From the NCBI GenBank assembly GCA_039621445.1, contig CP154955.1, positions 9,102,241-9,166,240 on the forward strand: a stretch of 64,000 nucleotides of DNA, read 5' to 3'. Positions within the stretch are counted from its first letter, which is position 1. The number at the start of each line of letters is the position of its first letter. This DNA comes from Euglena gracilis (taxonomy: Eukaryota; Euglenida; Euglenophyceae; Euglenales). Positions 58,368-64,000 of this stretch are shown here, piece after piece. Position numbers and translations under genes: made by a program. The notes under the pieces are model-generated. The model saw nothing but the letters and a program-made list of their open reading frames with translations, had not been told where the DNA came from and made no database searches.

Positions 58368-58890
58368 CTGACGGGAAGCGGGGTCACTTTTCAGTTTCAG
58401 AAAAAACCGGCCAATCACTATTTGAAAACCAGATACCCACCCAGAAAATAGCACCACCCAGGAGGCGCAAAATAGCACTTTGGCAACGGACGCCCAAAAA
58501 AAACGTCGTTTTTCGGTAGTTTTCGGCCGAAATCGGCCGCGCCCGCGCTCCAAAAAAGAGCGCTCTGCCCCGGGTAGAGGTCGGCGATCCTTTACCTGAC
58601 TGTTGCGAAGGGCGCCGGCCCGACAGGCGCAATTTTGCCCGCGGCGGGCGTGCGTAAAATGCAGCAGTTAGGTTTTGGGGATTAAGAACCTGGCAAAAAT
58701 TTGCGTTGTCAGTTTTAAAAAATGTTGGTCAGACAAAGAGGCATTTTTTGCAACTTCCAACCTCCCCCCCCGGGAGGGTCGGTCACTCTTCGCCAAAACC
58801 CTCAAAAAAGACTCCGGCACCTCTGTCCCTGGTGGCCGCTTTCAATTGTTCCTGACCACCCCCACCCCCACTGAGGGAGGTTGGCGCAAA

Positions 58891-59791
58891 GTGGAGCCCC
58901 CACAGTACACCACAGTACTGTGGGGTACCCCCCACTCCCAACCCACTGTCACCTCACACTAATCCCCCCCCCTCTCCCAACTGTCACCCCACACATATCC
59001 ACCACTGTCACCGCCCACCCCCCCACACACTTTTGCCCGGAACAACAGCCCGTTTGTGCACAACCGAAATCCCGACATGGGGCCAAACGTATGAGTGTCA
59101 TTTTGGGGCTAACTTGGCCTGCAGCCTTGTCTGGGAGGGAGGGGTCGACCCCCCAGACCCCCCCCCAGGACCAAAATAACAACATCTCTTTCCTTCGGAA
59201 CACAAATAATAAATTGGCTGGAGTTGGCATGTGTACAGAAGTGCCGACAAAGCAGAACATTTGAGACGTGGAAAAAATTCACATCTCTGAAAAGGCTCAT
59301 TTTTTTATTTTTTGGTGGAATGTGAGCAAAAAAGTGCAAAATCTGAGAAAAATGGCTGTGAGAAAATTGAAATTTGAGAAAAACGCCAAAATGCAACAAT
59401 CATCACTTAAAAGGGCAAAAATGGCCCCATAGCTGAAAATCATTTGAAAATATGAAGAAAATACCATTTCAAGAGGAAATCAAAGTTTTCAAAAAAAAAC
59501 AGCAAAAAAAAGTCCAAAAACCCCCCACACCCACCCCCCCCCCACCCCCCCAAAAAAAAAAACAAAACCCCCCCCTCCCCCCAAAAAAAAAAACAAACCC
59601 AGCCCCCCAAATAACCCCCCCCCCCCACCCCCAAAACCCCCACAGGCACCACCCCCCCACTGTCATCCCGCACTTCCCACCCATCCCTCTGTCACCCCCA
59701 CTCCCCCCCACTGTCACCCCATGCCACCCCTCCACAATCCCCCCACAATTACCCCACCACAGTACACCACATTCAACTGTGGGGGCTCCAC
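58891..59791. mobile_element. 0.9-kb element with GTGGAGCCCCCACAGT inverted ends
   Basis: GTGGAGCCCCCACAGT at 58891-58906 and its complement ACTGTGGGGGCTCCAC at 59776-59791. The left flank GGCGCAAA plus this end resembles the GGCACAAAGTGGGGCCCCCA terminus of the 1576-2616 element, so they may be one family. The interior near the right end is CCCCCACTGTCACCCC-like minisatellite and A/C-rich tracts. The right end lies outside the 3.6-kb duplication; in copy 1 only the left end is present (about 55053). Confidence 0.6.
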
Positions 59792-60295
59792 GTTATGACG
59801 TATGTGTCCAGGGTGGCGGGGGGGTCCGGAGTCAAAAACCAAGCAGTCAAACTCGTAAAACCACTCAGTCACCCAAAAGGGGGGGATTGGACACCCTGTA
59901 AGCAATGGTATGCTTGGAGTCCTGTAGTTCCCTTGCCCACTGCACCGCCTTTCCACGGTGTCTGAGCTGGTGTTTGGTCAGTGTTTAAGCAAAAAATTAA
60001 TCATTCTAATATCTGGGAATTGGAAATTCTCGAGAATGTGCAAAGATGGCTTTTAAAAACACGGGGAGGAGTCTGAGGGGGTGGTACATAGACAAAGCCG
60101 GGGCTAAGACAACAGGGGAAAATACAGCAGTTTGGAGTATTGCACCGTGTGCACCGTTTTAACTTAAAACCTACTGCAAAGCCATCCTACATCCCCCCCG
60201 GGCGATTGGCCCAGGTTAGGATTGAAGGTAGGGCTTGGGGGGGGGGCAAGCTTTCATGTTAAGAAGTTTGGTGGCCATGTGCACCTAAAATCCCC

Positions 60296-60727
60296 CAAAA
60301 AATAAGACCCCCCCCCCAAAATGAGAACCCCCCGGGCCGATCGAGCAAAAATCCAAAATAGGACCCCCCAAAAATAAGACCCCCCCCCGACGGCGCGAAG
60401 CGCCGAAGATGGCAATTTTTTTCCTTGAAAAAATTTACCAAAAACCCCAATTTCACACACAAAAATGATGAAATTTCAAAAAAATTCCAGATTTTTCAAG
60501 TGCAAAAAACATGCTAAATGTTAACTTTCACCAATTTATTGTACACGGCGAGAAGCGCCGAAGGAAAATTTTTAATGCTTTTGGGAACCTGAAAAATGAT
60601 GTTTTTTCGGGCCTGGGTCGGTCAAGAAAAAATCCAAAAATAAACCCCCCAAAATAAGACCCCCCCCCCTGGAGGCTTCCAGCAACGGACCCAAAAATAA
60701 GACCCGGGTCTTATTTTGGGGGGGTTA
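60296..60727. repeat. G-tract element with AAATAAGACCCCCC motifs
   Basis: CCCAAAAAATAAGACCCCCC at the left and GGGTCTTATTTTGGGGGGGT at the right are inverted. Internal copies lie at 60365-60390 and 60645-60665. Two GGCG...CGCCGAA hairpins are followed by AATTTTT at 60395 and 60545. Related in style to the 34501-34912 element. Confidence 0.55.
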
Positions 60728-61439
60728 AGGCTTTAGGGCGGCCAAGTTTGCATGTAAAGAGGAGGGGGGCCAAGCGCCCAGGGGGGCCAAGCGCCTGGGG
60801 GGGTGCCCCCCACCTACTACCCCATACTACCCCATGCTTACCCACGATCAGACCATTAAGTGTGAATCATCCCCCTCCCCATATGGGCCGACCACCAAAC
60901 TGGATCCTCTGATCCCATGTTGTGTTGTCTCCAACAGTTATACATGTCTGTCCTCTGGTACTTGCTTACTCCGGTGCTTATCATGCTGTGTCAACGTTTG
61001 TTAATCTGCACATATCCACACACAGAAAAAAAACAGCCCCTTTGAGAAAGGCAGGGCGGGCCACACTCGGGGAGTGTATGTAGTAATGGGGTTCATATGG
61101 CTGCGGGAGAGCCAGCGTAAACCTCCAGCATGAATGAAACCCTGGCCACAAAAATAATCTAATGAAACCCTGATCACAAAGATAATCCTGGACTGTCCCT
61201 GAACCTCAGCCACAGCAGAAAATTAATTGATTTTAGGCATTTGTGGGGGGGGGTGGCAGGGAAGGGGAAGATGGGCACGAAAACCCTCCCACCCATTGAA
61301 ACCATTGCGAAATCGTGCACCTTTATCAGTGACTGAGCAAAGCCCCATTTTCTCTAAGTGTAAAGTCACCAACGTTTGTTGTCAGCTTCTTTTTAACAGT
61401 TCAAGGCAGCGATATTCCACTCTCACGTGGGGTCTATTT

Positions 61440-62540
61440 GTTACCACCCTCCCCCCCCTATGTCCAACGACCGGTAACCTCTGTCCTCTGACCGAGGGGG
61501 GGGGGTCGTTGGACACAGGGTCGGGGAAAAAATTTTTTGCTGAAACCCCCCAAAACAGGTCAAATTTTTCTTTCAGGCTCTTTGCGCCCCCATTTCCAGC
61601 CCTGTCAACAAGTATTTACATCCTTGGACGATTTTGTTGCGGACATCACGTCAAGAGAACATGCAAAGAAAATGCAAACGAAGGGCGGAATAAAAGCCTT
61701 TCAGGGCTGGCAAACCTCCGGTTTTCACACACCTGCAAAAAAAACATCAAACCTCCGAACAGGTGCCCTCTGGCCGGGGGGGGGGTGGTCGTTGGACATA
61801 AGGAGGTCGTTGGACATAGGGGGGGGGGTAGTGTTTTGAGGGTCCTGGGCCATTACTTGCTTTCAAGAAAGATCACACCTGGAGAATTTCTTAAGCTGAC
61901 GTCACCCTACCCACAGGGGGGGTCCAGCCAGCACCTTTTTATGGGGACCGAAGAAAGTGACGGGCGGCGAACCCCCCCCCCCGTCCCCCCGCCCCTGAGT
62001 GCTGCCCCCGGGCTGGTCCAGTCAGCGGCAGGGCGGGTCCTGCAGGTACTGTACCCAGGGCTGTGGGGGTGTGGGAGGGGAGGGGGGTCGGACCCCACAA
62101 CCCAACCCACCACCCGAGGGGATGCCCGGTCAGCCCTGGCCGCACTTTGTGGATGTGCAGCTCCAGGCGGCGGAGGCGCGCCGGGTCCAGCGTGGCCAAC
62201 AGGCGGGTGAGGACAGGGGGGCAGGCGCCCTGGCGGGCTCGCTTGAAGAGCCGTGAAAAGCCGTGCCAGGCCGCCCTCGGGTCAAAAAGGGGGGGTTGGG
62301 GGGACACCCGCATAACTTCGATGTGAAATGTGAGCTTTGGAATCAGCTCGACATGAGATGGGTCCGATATGCCTGCACGAGGGGAACTCCAGAAAATCGT
62401 GGAGAGGGGGATGGGGAGGCATCACTACCCTCCCCCCCCTTTGTCCAACGACCATTTACCTGTAACCTGCGGCCAGGGGGGGTGGTTGTACACCCCTCCA
62501 ACCTGCAACCTACGATCAGAGGTTGGTCGTTATATAGGGG
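61440..62540. repeat. GTCCAACGACC / GGTCGTTGGAC fold-back copies
   Basis: Copies at 61463-61520, 61780-61830 and 62440-62535, each pairing GTCCAACGACC with GGTCGTTGGACA around a CTGACC or GGCCAG plus G-tract. The candidate exon at 62146-62275 lies between the second and third. Confidence 0.65.
62146..62275 (-). CDS. Candidate exon, leucine-rich, probably upstream part of the 50-58 kb gene
   Basis: From acceptor GACCCGAG to donor AAA/GTGCGG it reads AWHGFSRLFKRARQGACPPV then LTRLLATLDPARLRRLELHI. ARLRRLELHI resembles QLRRLAIGVDA of exon B. It lies on the same strand and upstream in transcript order. Assignment to the same gene is inference. Confidence 0.5.
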
Positions 62541-63640
62541 GCAAAAAGCTCATGCACCATGCACAGCGGAAAATGAGCGAAAAACGACAAAGGAGGCAGC
62601 CAAAACACAGCGACTCCTCCCGAGGGTGTGTTATAAAAGACAGCGCCAGAAGGCTGCTGTGTGAATGCTACACAGAAGAGGTGTGAATAGGAGTGGGCGC
62701 CAAAAAAGGCGCCAAATCGCCAAAAAATTTTTCAACCCGTAACCTACGACCAGGGGGAGGGTAACAGTGGCATGGGCTTTAGGCACGAAGCGCTGGGTCG
62801 AACTCCCCCCCAAACTGACCCAGAACGCGATTTCGGGACTTTTGACAAAAAAATGTCAAAAATGCTACACAAAATTTCAGGTGGGGGAAAGCCCTCGCAT
62901 GCACGAACACTTCGGGGAAGAAAGGGAGAGGTAAAGAGACATAATGTGTCAGCTCAAAGGATGTGACGTTGACTCTGGGGAAGGAAAGAGAACAAGAGAG
63001 AACGAGGCCATGGTCGCGCCTGGTCGGAGGTTTCGGACGTCCCAATGTCCACCCGCAAAAAAACAGGTTGGGCGTGAACTCCCAGGGGCATCCCCCTGCG
63101 TCTCTTCCTGAAGTCCTGCCTTTGTTGCAAAACAGAAGTCCCGCAATTTGAAAGGTATAACAACATCGAACAGTTAGGCAATCCTATTGAAGAGCAAGTC
63201 ACGTTGGCAAACCACATAATTATAGAAAACTAAACAAATGAAAATCAAAATGCCCCGTTTTTACTGAAAAAGGGGGGGTATGAACATGGAGTGTTTGTTG
63301 TGCGTGTGTTTGTTGTAAATGGGGGGGGGGCGGTAATTGTGAAATAACTGAATAAAAATAAACGAAGGACAACTGCGGTTTCATCAACCCCCCAAATGCA
63401 CCAGGGACTTCTTGGGATCATTCAAAATGGCACCCTTTAGCAGGTTACACAGTTATTTCGGGCTTGGGGGTCGACAGCAAATCATCCCCAAGACAGGGGA
63501 GGAAGTTTTCAAATTTGGGTTCTGGATGTAGAAATCGAAAAAATTCATTACCCATCCCATCCCCCCTCAGCCCCACAGGCCACCAACCCTTCAACCACCC
63601 TAGGCGGGAGGCGTGCAATTCTTCAGCAATCGAAGTGCCG
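62290..63640. other. No gene recognised
   Basis: Mixed sequence with a GTCGTTGG copy and plain AT-rich stretches around 63200-63400. No exon or RNA is supported. Confidence 0.4.
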
Positions 63641-64000
63641 AAGGCTGTTTTTGGGGCCTCCCAGACCCAGAAAAACTGTTTTTTTGGGCCGAGAATGAAC
63701 GTTTTTTGGCCCGCCAGCGCCCCGTTTTGGGCTGCCAACCCATTGATTTTGGGTCAAAACCGGGTCAAAAAAGTCGAAAGAAATCGGAAAAAAATTTTTT
63801 GTCCCGAAACGATGTTTTTTGGCCTCCCAGACCCAGAAAAACTGTTTTTGGGCCGAAAATGAGCGTTTTTCTACCCGCCAGCACCCCGTTTTGGGCTGCC
63901 AACCCATTGACTTTGGGTCAAAACCGGGTCAAAAAAGTCAAAAAAAATCGAAAATTTTTTTCCGCTCGAAACGCTGTTTTTTGGCTCCACGGACCCGGAA
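63640..64000. repeat. 163-bp satellite, inverted copies, cut by the window end
   Basis: At least two units in the opposite orientation to 45181-45765, recognised by CCCAGACCCAGAAAAACTG, CCCGTTTTGGGCTGCCAACC and CGAAACGATGTTTTTTGGCC. Confidence 0.9.

Larger units (their letters stand above)
55970..59476. repeat. 3.6-kb segmental duplication, copy 2
   Basis: Partner of 52044-55641, 3507 bp long. Substitutions are few; one changes exon A from LWDDS to LWHDS. Confidence 0.93.

Noticed and set aside
1-64000. CRISPR array, because of the regular 19-bp and 163-bp repeats
   Set aside because: The repeats are head to tail without unique spacers, in a eukaryotic intron-rich setting with no cas genes.

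Overview
The window is nuclear DNA of a eukaryote, most likely a protist or microalga. Two metabolic genes are cut into 16-18 short GC-rich exons spread over 11-13 kb each. Everything between exons is microsatellite, G-tract/C-tract repeat and fold-back element. Most introns are GT-AG, but at least seven have no GT/AG ends; instead short complementary sequences lie a few bases inside each end. That mixture is the hallmark of euglenid nuclear genes, so a euglenid is my best guess; a short TTAGGG-type telomeric run fits but is not diagnostic. No rRNA, tRNA, CRISPR or bacterial operon is visible.

Layout. 0.5-13.2 kb, minus strand: threonine dehydratase (IlvA type), recognised from near its N-terminus through both C-terminal ACT-like domains. 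14-17 kb: unassigned candidate exons and a small inverted-repeat element. 17.1-27.9 kb, minus strand: a complete dihydropyrimidinase of 18 exons. 28-35 kb: sparse sequence with a few unassigned exon candidates, a large ACAT microsatellite and a 412-bp G-tract element. 35.6-36.9 kb: a tandemly duplicated 655-bp segment, each copy carrying a 400-bp MITE with perfect 18-bp terminal inverted repeats.

37.0-42.8 kb, minus strand: the most striking object, a 5.8-kb Penelope-like retroelement. It has a GIY-YIG endonuclease upstream of the reverse transcriptase (the permuted order of the Chlamys/Naiad clade), CCCH zinc fingers, an OTU-type cysteine protease and a DnaJ (J) domain. It is bounded by about 445-bp direct repeats and a 14-15 bp target-site duplication, and its coding order is circularly permuted. 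Several frameshifts show that this copy is decayed.

43.9-49.1 kb: two tandem 2.5-kb composite repeats, each made of a GGCCC array, a 19-bp palindromic satellite, a 163-bp satellite and a 215-bp unit, with inverted ends. 50-62 kb, minus strand: exons of an unidentified leucine-rich gene. A 3.6-kb segment (52.0-55.6 and 56.0-59.5 kb) is duplicated nearly in tandem and carries two exons whose phases would let the duplicate splice in frame as a 108-residue protein repeat. The rest of the right end is fold-back repeats and another 163-bp satellite block.

The two enzymes act in amino-acid and pyrimidine metabolism and show no obvious functional link. Exon joins were made by eye from conserved protein sequence and splice signals, so each boundary may be off by a few bases, especially for introns without GT-AG ends.
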